Assembly: GCA_963777755.1 (NCBI GenBank)
Contig: CAVZSC010000027.1
Location: 186,001-250,000 of the forward strand
Direction of reading: 5' to 3'
DNA length: 64,000 nt
Source of the DNA: DATFWC01 sp963777755
Lineage (GTDB): Bacteria > Pseudomonadota > Alphaproteobacteria > Rhizobiales > Xanthobacteraceae
Part shown: in pieces, positions 54,244-62,283 of the stretch
Layout of the letters: each line of letters begins with the position of its first letter
Numbering within the stretch: the stretch's first letter is position 1
Program-made: the position numbers and the translations under genes
The notes under the pieces: generated by a model
Told to the model about the DNA's origin: nothing
The model's database searches: none
The model's input: the letters and a program-made list of their open reading frames with translations, nothing else

Positions 54244-55557
54244 TCACGCGGGCTGAATGCGGCCGCGACACTCGCCCAATCCGATGGAGGCAAACCCGTC
54301 GCGATGTGCGCGTGCCCGGATGATCACGTCGTCGCCGTCCTCGAGAAACCTGCGCGATTCGCTGGACGGAAGCTCGACCGGCTTGCGCCCGCCTTCGGTG
54401 ATTTCCAAGAGGCTGCCGAAGCTGCCGGGCGCCGGACCCGAGATCGTGCCGGAGCCGAACAGGTCGCCGGGGCTGAGGTTGCAGCCGCCGCAGGTGTGAT
54501 GCGCGACCAGTTGCGCCACGGTCCAATAGAGGTGGCGCGCGTTGCTGTCGGACAGGCGATGGGGCGGGAGATTCCGGTTGCGCATGCCCTCGGTGAGCAG
54601 CAGGACCTCCAGCCCGAGGTCGATCGCACCGCGCTCTTGGTCGCTCGCATCGCACAGATAGTCCATCGGCGCCGGGTCGCCGTCGGCGCGCGGCGCCTGT
54701 GCTTGCCGAAACGGCGCAAGCGCCTCCGGCGTAATGACCCACGGCGATATGGTCGTCGCGAAATTCTTCGCCAGGAAGGGTCCGAGCGGCTGGTATTCCC
54801 AGGCCTGGACGTCGCGCGCCGACCAGTCGTTCAGCAGGCAGAAGCCGGCGATGTGATCGCTGGCCCGCCCGATGAGGACAGGCTCGCCGAGCTGGTTCCC
54901 CGGCCCGATCCAGATTCCGAGCTCGAGCTCGAAGTCGAGATTGCGCGAGGGGCCAAACGAGGGCACGGCGTCCGTCGCCGGCTTGCGCTGGCCTTGCGGC
55001 CGCCTGACCGGCGTGCCGGAAACCCGTATGGACGAGCTGCGCCCGTGATAGCCGATGGGCAGATATTTGTAGTTCGGCAGCAACGGATTGTCCGGACGGA
55101 GCAGCTTGCCGACATTGGTGGCGTGGTGGATGCCGGCGTAGAAGTCGGTGTAGTCGCCGATGGTCGCCGGCAGGTGCATCGTGCATGCGGCGGCCTCATG
55201 CAGGATTGGCTGCACTTGCGCGCGGGCCGGGCTGCGCTCGCCGAGCAGCTCGGACAAGCGCCCGCGCAACGCCCGGCGCGGTCCCGCTCCCAGCGCCATG
55301 AGGTCGTTCAGGCTCCGCCCGTGCGCCGCCTGGGCCGCCGCGCCCGCCGCACCTGCGAACAGCCCTGCCCGGCCGCCCGCCGCGAGATCGAGGATCGAAT
55401 CGCCGATCGCGACGCCCACGCGCGGTTCTTCGCCCGGCGGGCTGAACACCCCGAACGGCAGGTTCTGCAGGGGGAAGTCCGGGTGTCCGTTCGCCGATGC
55501 GACGAAGCTGCGCCGCCCCATGTCGTGCGTGGCGTCTATCCTGCGATGATCGGCCAT
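54244..55557 (-). CDS. fahA: Fumarylacetoacetase
   Basis: 437 residues, full length. Cleaves fumarylacetoacetate to fumarate and acetoacetate, the last step of tyrosine/homogentisate breakdown. Marks: the short N-terminal domain (DFPLQNLPFGVFS), YTDFYAGIHHATNVGKLLRP (catalytic Asp and His), RPQGQRKPATDAVPSFGPSR, LDFELELGIWIGPGNQLGEP with metal-binding Glu residues and FLLNDWSARDVQAWE. GGAG lies 5 nt before ATG. hmgA and hppD are not in the window. The tag gene lies 10 nt upstream on the same strand. Confidence 0.96.
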   Translation of the reverse strand: MADHRRIDATHDMGRRSFVASANGHPDFPLQNLPFGVFSPPGEEPRVGVAIGDSILDLAAGGRAGLFAGAAGAAAQAAHGRSLNDLMALGAGPRRALRGRLSELLGERSPARAQVQPILHEAAACTMHLPATIGDYTDFYAGIHHATNVGKLLRPDNPLLPNYKYLPIGYHGRSSSIRVSGTPVRRPQGQRKPATDAVPSFGPSRNLDFELELGIWIGPGNQLGEPVLIGRASDHIAGFCLLNDWSARDVQAWEYQPLGPFLAKNFATTISPWVITPEALAPFRQAQAPRADGDPAPMDYLCDASDQERGAIDLGLEVLLLTEGMRNRNLPPHRLSDSNARHLYWTVAQLVAHHTCGGCNLSPGDLFGSGTISGPAPGSFGSLLEITEGGRKPVELPSSESRRFLEDGDDVIIRARAHRDGFASIGLGECRGRIQPA

Positions 55558-55567
55558 TGTGTCTCCG

Positions 55568-56173
55568 TCATCCGTCGCGCGTGAGCTTCATGCAGGCGTC
55601 GTGGCGATGGCACTTCACCAGGTGGTCGTTGACCATGCCGACCGCCTGCATGAAGGCGTAGACGATGGTCGGGCCGCAGAACTTGAAGCCGCGGGTCGCG
55701 AGCTCCTTGGAGATCCGGCGCGACAGCTCGGTCTCGGCTGGTATCTGGGATTTCGAGCGGAAGCGGTTGACCTTGGGCTTGCCGTCGACGAAGTCCCACA
55801 GGAGCCGCGAGAAGCCCGGCCCCTTGTCCATGATGTCGAGCCAGGCGCGCGCGGAGAGGATCGTGCCGTCGATCTTCATGCGGTTGCGTACGATGCCGGC
55901 ATCCTGCATCAGCGCCTCGACCTTGCGGGCATCGAAGCGGGCGATGCGGGCCGGGTCGAAGCCCGCGAACGCGCGGCGGAAATTGTCGCGCTTGCGCAGG
56001 ATGGTGATCCACGACAGCCCGGCCTGGAAGCCGTCGAGGATCAGCTTCTCGTAGAGCGCGCGGTCGTCGTATTCCGGCACGCCCCATTCCTCGTCGTGAT
56101 AGGCGACGTAGAGCGGATCCTGCCCCGCCCAGGAGCAGCGATGCAGGCCATCGGGGTGCAGCAGGGGCGACAT
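55568..56173 (-). CDS. tag: DNA-3-methyladenine glycosylase I
   Basis: 201 residues, full length. Removes 3-methyladenine from alkylated DNA. Features: N-terminal RCSWAGQDPLYVAYHDEEWG, the helix-hairpin-helix region FQAGLSWITILRKRDNFR, and zinc ligands Cys (RCSWAG), His (YHDEEWG) and the C-terminal CHRHDAC. fahA follows 10 nt later in the same direction, so the two are probably cotranscribed although unrelated. Confidence 0.95.
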   Translation of the reverse strand: MSPLLHPDGLHRCSWAGQDPLYVAYHDEEWGVPEYDDRALYEKLILDGFQAGLSWITILRKRDNFRRAFAGFDPARIARFDARKVEALMQDAGIVRNRMKIDGTILSARAWLDIMDKGPGFSRLLWDFVDGKPKVNRFRSKSQIPAETELSRRISKELATRGFKFCGPTIVYAFMQAVGMVNDHLVKCHRHDACMKLTRDG

Positions 56174-56233
56174 GGTATCGGGAATTGCAACGGTCTCAGT
56201 GACCGTAATGGTCGCGCACGGCGAGTTCGCGGG

Positions 56234-56542
56234 TCACCGATCGTCGCGCTCCCGGAGAACCTCCCGCATGACCTCGCCGACGATTGAAGGCAGGCTCCTG
56301 GTCAAGCCGTCGAGCTTCTTGTCCAGCTGATCAAACTTCTTGTCCACCTGATCGAATCTCTGATCCATGCTGCGCTCGACGCGATCGAGCCGCGTCTTGA
56401 TCGTCGCCAGATCGTCGCTGTTGCGGCGGGTCTGCTCGAGAATATGGCGCGTCACCATCTTCTCGCCCTCGACCTCCCGCTCCAGCACGTCCACCCGCAC
56501 CTGCAGATGCTGAAACTCGTCGCGCGTCACGTCGCTGGACAT
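56234..56542 (-). CDS. Short coiled-coil protein
   Basis: 102 residues, highly charged, with heptad-like spacing from about residue 10 to 85 (FQHLQVRVDVLEREVEGEKM, DLATIKTRLDRVERSMDQR, FDQVDKKFDQLDKKLDGL). The DQRFDQVDKKFDQLDKKL segment is a short sequence repeat. No family identified; similar small coiled-coil proteins occur widely. An ATG at 56542 with a weak ribosome-binding site is the only candidate start. Confidence 0.6.
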   Translation of the reverse strand: MSSDVTRDEFQHLQVRVDVLEREVEGEKMVTRHILEQTRRNSDDLATIKTRLDRVERSMDQRFDQVDKKFDQLDKKLDGLTRSLPSIVGEVMREVLRERDDR

Positions 56543-56611
56543 TCGCCGAACCCCCTGCGTCCGCGATCAATCTACCACAGGCCGAACACCGTTCCACCCC
56601 CTTGCAAATGC

Positions 56612-57502
56612 TCATTCCGCCGCGTTGGCCTCGCCGGGCCAGGCGAAACGGGCCCATTGCGGTCTTGCCGGGCGGAGCTCCACGCCGCCGGCGATGAGCG
56701 GGATGTTGGCGCCGAGGGCGTCGGCGACGCGATCGAGCCGCAGCAGCGCGAGCGCGCGACCCGCCGCCGACGATCCCATGGTGCCGACCTGGCGCTCGCC
56801 GGCGAGCACCGGCGTGCCTTCCTCCGGTGCGAATTCGTCGTAGGTCACCGGCACGACGCGATTGCGCGCCGTGCCGCGATGCTCCATGCGCGAGACCACT
56901 TCCTGGCCCACATAGCAGCCCTTTTCGAAATCGACCCCGCCGAGCTGATCCATGTCAGCCTCGTGGGGAAACGCATCGCCGTACATGAAGTCGAGGCCGC
57001 CGCGCGGAATGCCGAGCGCGATCCGGTGCGCCTCGTAGGCCTCGGCGGCGAGGAGCTCGGCGCCGAGGTCGGCCGCCGCCTCGGCGGCGCGATGCGGCGG
57101 GATCATCGCGCGCAGGCCCAGCGCCAGCAGGCGCGGATCGCGGTAGACGAGGCCGTACTCGGTGCTCCCCTCCCCGCCCCACGCCGCCAGCACGCTCAGC
57201 GTCTCGGAGAGGTCCTCGACGATGACCTTGGCGCGCAGCTTGTAGAAATCGAGCCGCTCGACAAAGCCTGGCGCGAGCGCGCGCGGGCAATCGAGGAACA
57301 GCGCGAAGCCGTCCTCCGGCGGCGTCTCGGCGACGATGCAGTCGACGATGATCTTGCCCTGCGGGGTGAGCAGGGCGGCAAAGCGCGCGGCCTCGGGCGT
57401 CACCTTGCCGGTATCGGTGGTGAGGAGCCCATTGAGGAACTTGCGCGCATCGTCGCCTGCAACCTTGACGACGCCACGGTCGGGGAGCAGCGCGGCTTTC
57501 AT
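56612..57502 (-). CDS. ygfZ: Folate-binding Fe-S cluster repair protein YgfZ
   Basis: 296 residues from ATG 57502, the start used in related proteins (MKAALLPDRGVVKVAGDDAR); a second ATG at 57514 is possible. YgfZ is related to the glycine cleavage T-protein and helps iron-sulfur cluster assembly or repair. The diagnostic KGCYVGQEVVSRMEHRGTAR motif, with the conserved Cys, is complete. It is transcribed alone; the region upstream holds a dispersed repeat. Confidence 0.93.
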   Translation of the reverse strand: MKAALLPDRGVVKVAGDDARKFLNGLLTTDTGKVTPEAARFAALLTPQGKIIVDCIVAETPPEDGFALFLDCPRALAPGFVERLDFYKLRAKVIVEDLSETLSVLAAWGGEGSTEYGLVYRDPRLLALGLRAMIPPHRAAEAAADLGAELLAAEAYEAHRIALGIPRGGLDFMYGDAFPHEADMDQLGGVDFEKGCYVGQEVVSRMEHRGTARNRVVPVTYDEFAPEEGTPVLAGERQVGTMGSSAAGRALALLRLDRVADALGANIPLIAGGVELRPARPQWARFAWPGEANAAE

Positions 57503-57628
57503 GCGGACCGTCATGCCAGAAAAGGAGCCGCAAGGTAAGCGCCCGACGCCGTTTCCCGGCGGACGATCCAGGCACGAAAGGGAGGCTTGCTGATGCGTGC
57601 TCCCTCCCCCCTTGTGGGGGAGTCGCGC

Positions 57629-57732
57629 AGGGTGGGCAAAGTCGCCTCCTGGGAGTCGACGCGCGGGCAACGGCGCCAAGCGACTTTGCCCACGCGTCGA
57701 AGACGGAGTATCGCGCCGTTGCCCACCCTACA
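57629..57732. repeat. GTGGGCAAA-type dispersed repeat
   Basis: Between ygfZ and the amidohydrolase gene: GGGTGGGCAAAGTCGC, GCGACTTTGCCCACGC and GCCGTTGCCCACCCT in alternating orientation, able to fold in more than one way. The same words recur at 59477-59549 and in part at 24638-24775. Confidence 0.65.
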
Positions 57733-57749
57733 CAGACTTGAAGCCAGCC

Positions 57750-59300
57750 TCACGCCGCCGCGGTCTTGCGCTCCTGCATCTCGCTCGCGAGCCGGCGCTC
57801 GAGGGCATGGACCGAGCGCGGCGCCAGCCCTGCACCCTCACCCGCCTTGGCGTCGCCGGCGCCGCCCTCCTGGACCCAGGTCGCCGGCAGCGGCTTGGTG
57901 CAGGCCCATTCGGCGACCGCGTCGATGTCGTAGTAGCGGCACGCCTCCATCAGCATGCGGCACTCGGTCCAGATGTCGCCGTCGACCACCGGCATGAACA
58001 GGTCGTGCACGTTGTCGACGCCGAGGTAGCAGCGCACGCCGGCCTGGCGCAGCTTCGGATAGGGCGCGATCGAGTTGTGCAGCGGCGCGTTCATCGGCAG
58101 CTGCTTCATGCTGAGCGCGGCCGAGGGGCAGATGATGATGCCCATATCGGCTTCCAGCACCTTCTCGATGATGCGATCCTGCTCGCGCTCCTCCTTGGCG
58201 CCGAGCGAGATGGCATGGACGCCGAACACGCGGCCCTGCATGCCATGCTCGATCGTCTTCTGCGCCAGGAGCTCGGTCTCGTTCTCGAGCGGATTGTTCT
58301 CCTGGTCGACGTGCACGTCGACCGGCTTGCCGAGCTTCTTGGCGAGCTCCAGGATCACGTCGAGATGCCGCTCCGGCTGCGGGCGGTCGCGCGAGGGCAG
58401 GCCGCCGCAGTAGTCGGCGAGCGCGCACGCCTCGGCGTATTGCTCGAACGACTTCGGATCGAGCACGCCCTGCAGCGGCTGCACGCCGATCTCGAAGCGG
58501 ATGCGGTCGGCGTAGCGCTTCTTCACCTCGAGCGCCGCGCGGATCGGCAGCAGGCCGACCGTGCTGTCGGCGTCGACCATGGTCCGGCAATAGGTCACGC
58601 CCTGCAGGATCATGGTCTCGACGCCGCGGCTGATGCGCTCGACCAGGTCGTCGTGCGTGTAGTTCTCCTTGAGGTAGCGGTAGAGCTCCCACTTCTTCTG
58701 CATGTCGACCTGGCTGAGCCGGAGGTTTTCCTTCGTCACCAGGTAGGCCTTGTCGAAATGGGCGTGGTGATTGGCGAGCCCGCCGAGGCGCTCGGCGGCC
58801 TCCAGGAAGTGCAGCCGCAGGTTCCACGGCTCGGAGTCGTCGGCGAGCTTGTAGCGATAGGTGCCGCGCTCGGTATCGATGACGATCTGATCGAGCGTGG
58901 CGATGCCGACGTCGCAGTCGGTGATCAGCGGGATGCCGTTCTCGATCGAAAGCTTGCGGATCAGCTTGGCGTCCGAGCCTTCGTCGTAGTCCTCGTCGCC
59001 GGTGAGGATGTTGATGACGAGATCGAACCGGTTGGCCTTGAGGAAGGTGAGGATGTTGGGCGAGCGGCCGTCGGTGATCTTGTGGATCACGGCGCTACGC
59101 ACGCCGTTCTCCTGCAGGAAGTGGTGGGTGCCGGGCGTGGCGTAGAGATCCACGTCGAGGGTGAGGAGCCGGCGGATTGCCGCCAGCATGCGTTTCTTGT
59201 CTTCCAGCCTGCCGGCGCTGATGAGAAGGCTTTTGCGGCTCTGCCGGCCGAGAAGCTTGAGATTGAATGCCAGTAGCTCGAGCGATACGGCACGTGTCAT
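57750..59300 (-). CDS. MGS-like domain fused to a cytosine-deaminase-like amidohydrolase
   Basis: 516 residues from ATG 59300 (GAGAGG about 9 nt upstream). Residues 23-135 are an MGS-like domain as in carbamoyl-phosphate synthetase and methylglyoxal synthase (LLTLDVDLYATPGTHHFLQE, HKITDGRSPNILTFLKANRF, LVINILTGDEDYDEGSDAKL). Residues 165-480 are a CodA-type metal hydrolase: His179/His181 in ANHHAHFDKA, His330 in DVHVDQENNP, His362 in GVHAISLG and Asp429 in VDNVHDLFMP. The likely reaction is deamination or hydrolysis of a cyclic amide. The MGS domain may sense a phosphorylated ligand. The substrate is unknown. A dispersed repeat flanks each end. Confidence 0.85.
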   Translation of the reverse strand: MTRAVSLELLAFNLKLLGRQSRKSLLISAGRLEDKKRMLAAIRRLLTLDVDLYATPGTHHFLQENGVRSAVIHKITDGRSPNILTFLKANRFDLVINILTGDEDYDEGSDAKLIRKLSIENGIPLITDCDVGIATLDQIVIDTERGTYRYKLADDSEPWNLRLHFLEAAERLGGLANHHAHFDKAYLVTKENLRLSQVDMQKKWELYRYLKENYTHDDLVERISRGVETMILQGVTYCRTMVDADSTVGLLPIRAALEVKKRYADRIRFEIGVQPLQGVLDPKSFEQYAEACALADYCGGLPSRDRPQPERHLDVILELAKKLGKPVDVHVDQENNPLENETELLAQKTIEHGMQGRVFGVHAISLGAKEEREQDRIIEKVLEADMGIIICPSAALSMKQLPMNAPLHNSIAPYPKLRQAGVRCYLGVDNVHDLFMPVVDGDIWTECRMLMEACRYYDIDAVAEWACTKPLPATWVQEGGAGDAKAGEGAGLAPRSVHALERRLASEMQERKTAAA

Positions 59301-59476
59301 TTCGTCGGCCTCTCTCGTCCCAGAGTGATCGGCCCGCACGAATCGGACCGGGTCACAGCTAGTGAATTTCTTCGATTCCCGCCAGGGGCGGATCAGCGCA
59401 GAAATTCATCATCCCCAGGGATGTTTTCGGCCGACGATCGAGGCGATCCGTCTGTAGGGCGCCATGCGGGCTGTAC

Positions 59477-59549
59477 GCGTGGGCAAAATCGCTTGAGCGC
59501 CGTTGCCCACGCATGATTCTGAGCAGGCGATTTTGCCCACCCTACGCGC
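59477..59549. repeat. GTGGGCAAA-type dispersed repeat
   Basis: ACGCGTGGGCAAAATCGC, GCCGTTGCCCACGC and GCGATTTTGCCCACCCTACG: the outer halves are complementary. Same family as the copy at 57629-57732. The gap 59301-59548 holds no other recognisable feature. Confidence 0.65.
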
Positions 59550-59818
59550 TATTGCTGGAAGCAGCCGACGGAGAATTCGCCGTTGCGGATGCGGGTCACC
59601 AGGCCCTCCGCGTAGCGCGCGGCGGCCTCCTCGCCATACGTGGACACCAGCTCGGCGAGCGCGGTGAACAGACAGGCCTGCGCCAGGCAGTCGCCGTCGA
59701 TGCCGTCGAGACGCGCTTCCGCCCAGGCTTCCGCAAGGTAGCCTAGTGCCGCCCGTCTCTCCTCGGCGTGCTCCGGCGCCGAGTCGACAGCCGCACGCGA
59801 ACGAGCCCCCATGCCCAT
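59549..59818 (-). CDS. Hypothetical 89-residue protein
   Basis: Starts at ATG 59818 with GGGA 7 nt upstream; an in-frame ATG at 59812 is also possible. Mostly helical and acidic, with ALGYLAEAWAEARLDGIDGD, CLAQACLFTALAELVSTYGE and a basic C-terminal RIRNGEFSVGCFQQ; three cysteines. It resembles small conserved Hyphomicrobiales proteins of unknown role. It is probably a separate transcript from the TIGR02301 gene 111 nt away on the same strand. Confidence 0.65.
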   Translation of the reverse strand: MGMGARSRAAVDSAPEHAEERRAALGYLAEAWAEARLDGIDGDCLAQACLFTALAELVSTYGEEAAARYAEGLVTRIRNGEFSVGCFQQ

Positions 59819-59929
59819 GATCAGTTCCCTCGCGACCCCGTCTGGCGTCTTTGTTACGTCATCATTAGCACATGGCCTTGCCGCGCAAACCGGCACCTTT
59901 AGCAAAGGTTAACAGGGAGAGCGGCAGCG

Positions 59930-60328
59930 TCAGTTCGCGTATCGCGCGGTAATGTCCCGGGAAATCCGCGCACCTTCCTCGAGATAGCGGCGGATGACGA
60001 GATTGGCGGCCGGCGTGCAGGTGCGATAGGTCTGCTGATAGCCGCGGTAGCCGCGATTGAAGCTGGCGATCAGCTTGTCGCGCCGGTCGCCCCCTTGCGT
60101 CTCGGCATCGACCAGCGCCTGCATCTCGTTGCGCCACTTGGGGCCCTCGTTGGCGCCGCACAGCGCCCGCAGGTAGTGCAGCGAGCCGAGAATCTCGGCC
60201 AGCCGCTGGAGGTCGCGGTCGTACGGCGCAGCACTCCCCTCCGCCGCACCCGCAGGTGGGCTCAGACCCGCAGACGGGCTCAGGGCGGCCAGGCCGATCC
60301 AGGCGAGAATGAGGAGGCGAGCCAGCAT
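59930..60328 (-). CDS. TIGR02301 family exported protein
   Basis: 132 residues from ATG 60328. Signal peptide (LLILAWIGLAALSPSAG) ending near AGAAEG, then the family core: PYDRDLQRLAEILGSLHYLR, LCGANEGPKWRNEMQALVDA, FNRGYRGYQQTYRTCTPAA. Cysteines in LCGANEG and RTCTPA may form a disulfide. TIGR02301 is a family of small periplasmic alphaproteobacterial proteins without known function. No strong ribosome-binding site is seen. Confidence 0.82.
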   Translation of the reverse strand: MLARLLILAWIGLAALSPSAGLSPPAGAAEGSAAPYDRDLQRLAEILGSLHYLRALCGANEGPKWRNEMQALVDAETQGGDRRDKLIASFNRGYRGYQQTYRTCTPAANLVIRRYLEEGARISRDITARYAN

Positions 60329-60466
60329 TGTCCGCCGACCAATGCGTTGCCACCGCGGCAATTGCAAGACTGGGCCGGACGCCCTCCAAAGTTGTAAATA
60401 TAGGCCCCTGCAACTCGCCCTGAATTTTGCCAGAACGAACCTGAGAAGCTCAATCAATACAGTCGC

Positions 60467-60916
60467 TTACAATTTTCGAGAAACGGCGAGCGCAAACGCC
60501 GCCGCCACGATGTCGGCAAGGCCCTCGGTGGTCTTCAGGCCTGCGAGGTCAGCGGGACGCAGCCAACGCGCCTCGGCGAGCTCGGCGTTGAGGCGCGGCT
60601 CGCCGGCGAGCCAGCGCGCCGCAAAGGCGAGGATGACGAAATGGCGCTCGACCCGGCCCGCCGCGTCGCGGATGATGACCTCGCGGTGGCCGGCGAGCCC
60701 GATCGGCGCAATGACGAGCTCGGTCTCCTCGCGGACCTCGCGCTGGAGCGCCTCGAACAGCGTCTCGCCCGCCTCCACCACTCCGCCCGGCAGCGTGTAG
60801 AGACCGTGCCCCGGCGGGTGCGCACGGCGCACCACCAGCACATGCTCGTCGCGGATGATGGCGGCGCTGACGGCGAGGTAGGGCCGCTCGGGATAGGCGC
60901 GGGGATCGCCCGCCAT
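60467..60916 (-). CDS. Nudix hydrolase
   Basis: 149 residues. The Nudix box GGVVEAGETLFEALQREVREETEL is complete (pattern GX5EX7REUXEE). It hydrolyses a nucleoside diphosphate linked to another group; YTLPGGV and VVRRAHPPGHGL are the usual preceding segments, and the family is near MutT/NudE-like ADP-ribose or 8-oxo-nucleotide enzymes. Its ATG overlaps the stop of the preceding gene by 1 nt (TGATG), so translation is coupled. Confidence 0.9.
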   Translation of the reverse strand: MAGDPRAYPERPYLAVSAAIIRDEHVLVVRRAHPPGHGLYTLPGGVVEAGETLFEALQREVREETELVIAPIGLAGHREVIIRDAAGRVERHFVILAFAARWLAGEPRLNAELAEARWLRPADLAGLKTTEGLADIVAAAFALAVSRKL

Positions 60917-61443
60917 CAGTTGCGCCGTTCCAGCAGGGCGTCCACGGCGGCCTGCGGCACGGCGGCAGTCTCGTCGCCCACCATCATCAATCCGTTGATG
61001 ATGGCGCCTGCGCGCGCGACCAGGGGTCTGAGATGGGCGGCGGCCTCCTGGGCGAGCGCGCCGGCCACGCCCCGCGACAGGTGCAGGTAGAGGGCCTCGC
61101 GCGCGGCGGTGAGGATCACGTCCATCGTATCGGTGCATTCGTCGAGCAGGAACCGCGCGTGCGGCTCGGCGGTCTCATAGGCGGCGAGCACCAGATCGCG
61201 GTGCTTCTGGTGGGTGGCGAGGAAATGCTCGCGATAGCTCATGACGCGCCACTGCAACAGGTCCTCGACGCACTCGGGCATCGTCGGGAGCATCTCGAGC
61301 ATCATGATGGCTTCGTTGAAATGATTGAGGTAGTCGGTGGCCAACCCGGTCTTCGGATTGATGTTCGCCGCGGCCAGGCGGGCAGGATCGATCGGTCGGA
61401 CCGGCTCGCGATCGACGGTCGGGCGGAGAGCGTGGGCTTTCAT
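60916..61443 (-). CDS. Conserved hypothetical helical protein, coupled to the Nudix gene
   Basis: 175 residues from ATG 61443. Predicted mostly helical; conserved-looking core AANINPKTGLATDYLNHFNE, AIMMLEMLPTMPECVEDLLQ, WRVMSYREHFLATHQKHRDL. No catalytic motif is recognised. Similar proteins occur upstream of Nudix genes in Bradyrhizobium-like bacteria (from memory). A longer frame starts at 61491 but has no ribosome-binding site. Its stop shares a base with the Nudix start. Confidence 0.72.
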   Translation of the reverse strand: MKAHALRPTVDREPVRPIDPARLAAANINPKTGLATDYLNHFNEAIMMLEMLPTMPECVEDLLQWRVMSYREHFLATHQKHRDLVLAAYETAEPHARFLLDECTDTMDVILTAAREALYLHLSRGVAGALAQEAAAHLRPLVARAGAIINGLMMVGDETAAVPQAAVDALLERRN

Positions 61444-61539
61444 CGGGGATCCGTGGCCGCGTCCGGGCAAATTCCGCGAAGTCTTGTCCATTATGACTTA
61501 ATACCGACTTAAGGGGCGGATGATGGTTGGAACCCGAAG

Positions 61540-62280
61540 ATGTGCGGACGCTACGCGATAACGACGGCGCCGGAGGCGATTCGGGCCCTGTTCGGCTATA
61601 CCGAGCAGCCCAATTTCCCGCCGCGCTACAATGTTGCCCCGACCCAGCCAGTGCCCATCGTGCGGCTCGCCGAGGGCACTCGTTCCTTCGCGCTGGTGCG
61701 CTGGGGCCTGATCCCGGCCTGGGTCCAGGACCCGCGCACGTTCAGCCTGCTCATCAACGCGCGTGGTGAATCGGTAATTGACAAGCCCGCCTTCCGTAAC
61801 GCCATGCGGCGGCGGCGCTGCCTGTTTCCGGCCGACGGTTTCTACGAATGGCGGCAGGAGGGCAAGGGCAAGCGCCCGTTCTTCGTCCGGCCGAGGTCGG
61901 GCGGGCCTATGGCGTTCGCCGGCCTGTGGGAGACCTGGACCGGGCCGAACGGCGAGGAAATGGATACCGCCGCGATCGTCACCACCACCGCCAACCGGAC
62001 CCTGCGCCACATCCATGACCGCATGCCGGTGGTGATCGCGCCGGACGCGTTCGACTTCTGGCTCGACGGGGGCAAGGTCGACGCCGAGACCGCGGCGGCG
62101 CTGATCTCGCCCGCCCCCGACGACCTGCTCGAAACCTACGAGATCTCGTCCGCCGTCAACCACGTGGCCAACGACTCAGCGGAACTGCTCGCGCCGGTCG
62201 CACCCGGCGCACCGCTCGCGGAGTCACAGCCTGCACGCGCCAAGCCGAACAAGCCCGACGATCAGCTGACGTTGTTCTGA
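61540..62280 (+). CDS. SRAP family protein (YedK/HMCES) with a C-terminal clamp-binding-like motif
   Basis: 246 residues. Cys2 (MCGRYAI) is the catalytic thiol that crosslinks to abasic sites in single-strand DNA; the other conserved elements are NVAPTQPVPIV, RWGLIPAW, NARGES, GFYEW and the catalytic His in IHDRMPVV. It protects replication forks from abasic lesions. The final five residues, QLTLF (242-246), after a Pro/Lys-rich tail, resemble the QL(S/D)LF peptide that binds the beta sliding clamp. Convergent with the FAD oxidase gene (3-nt gap). Confidence 0.92.
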   Translation: MCGRYAITTAPEAIRALFGYTEQPNFPPRYNVAPTQPVPIVRLAEGTRSFALVRWGLIPAWVQDPRTFSLLINARGESVIDKPAFRNAMRRRRCLFPADGFYEWRQEGKGKRPFFVRPRSGGPMAFAGLWETWTGPNGEEMDTAAIVTTTANRTLRHIHDRMPVVIAPDAFDFWLDGGKVDAETAAALISPAPDDLLETYEISSAVNHVANDSAELLAPVAPGAPLAESQPARAKPNKPDDQLTLF

Positions 62281-62283
62281 TCT

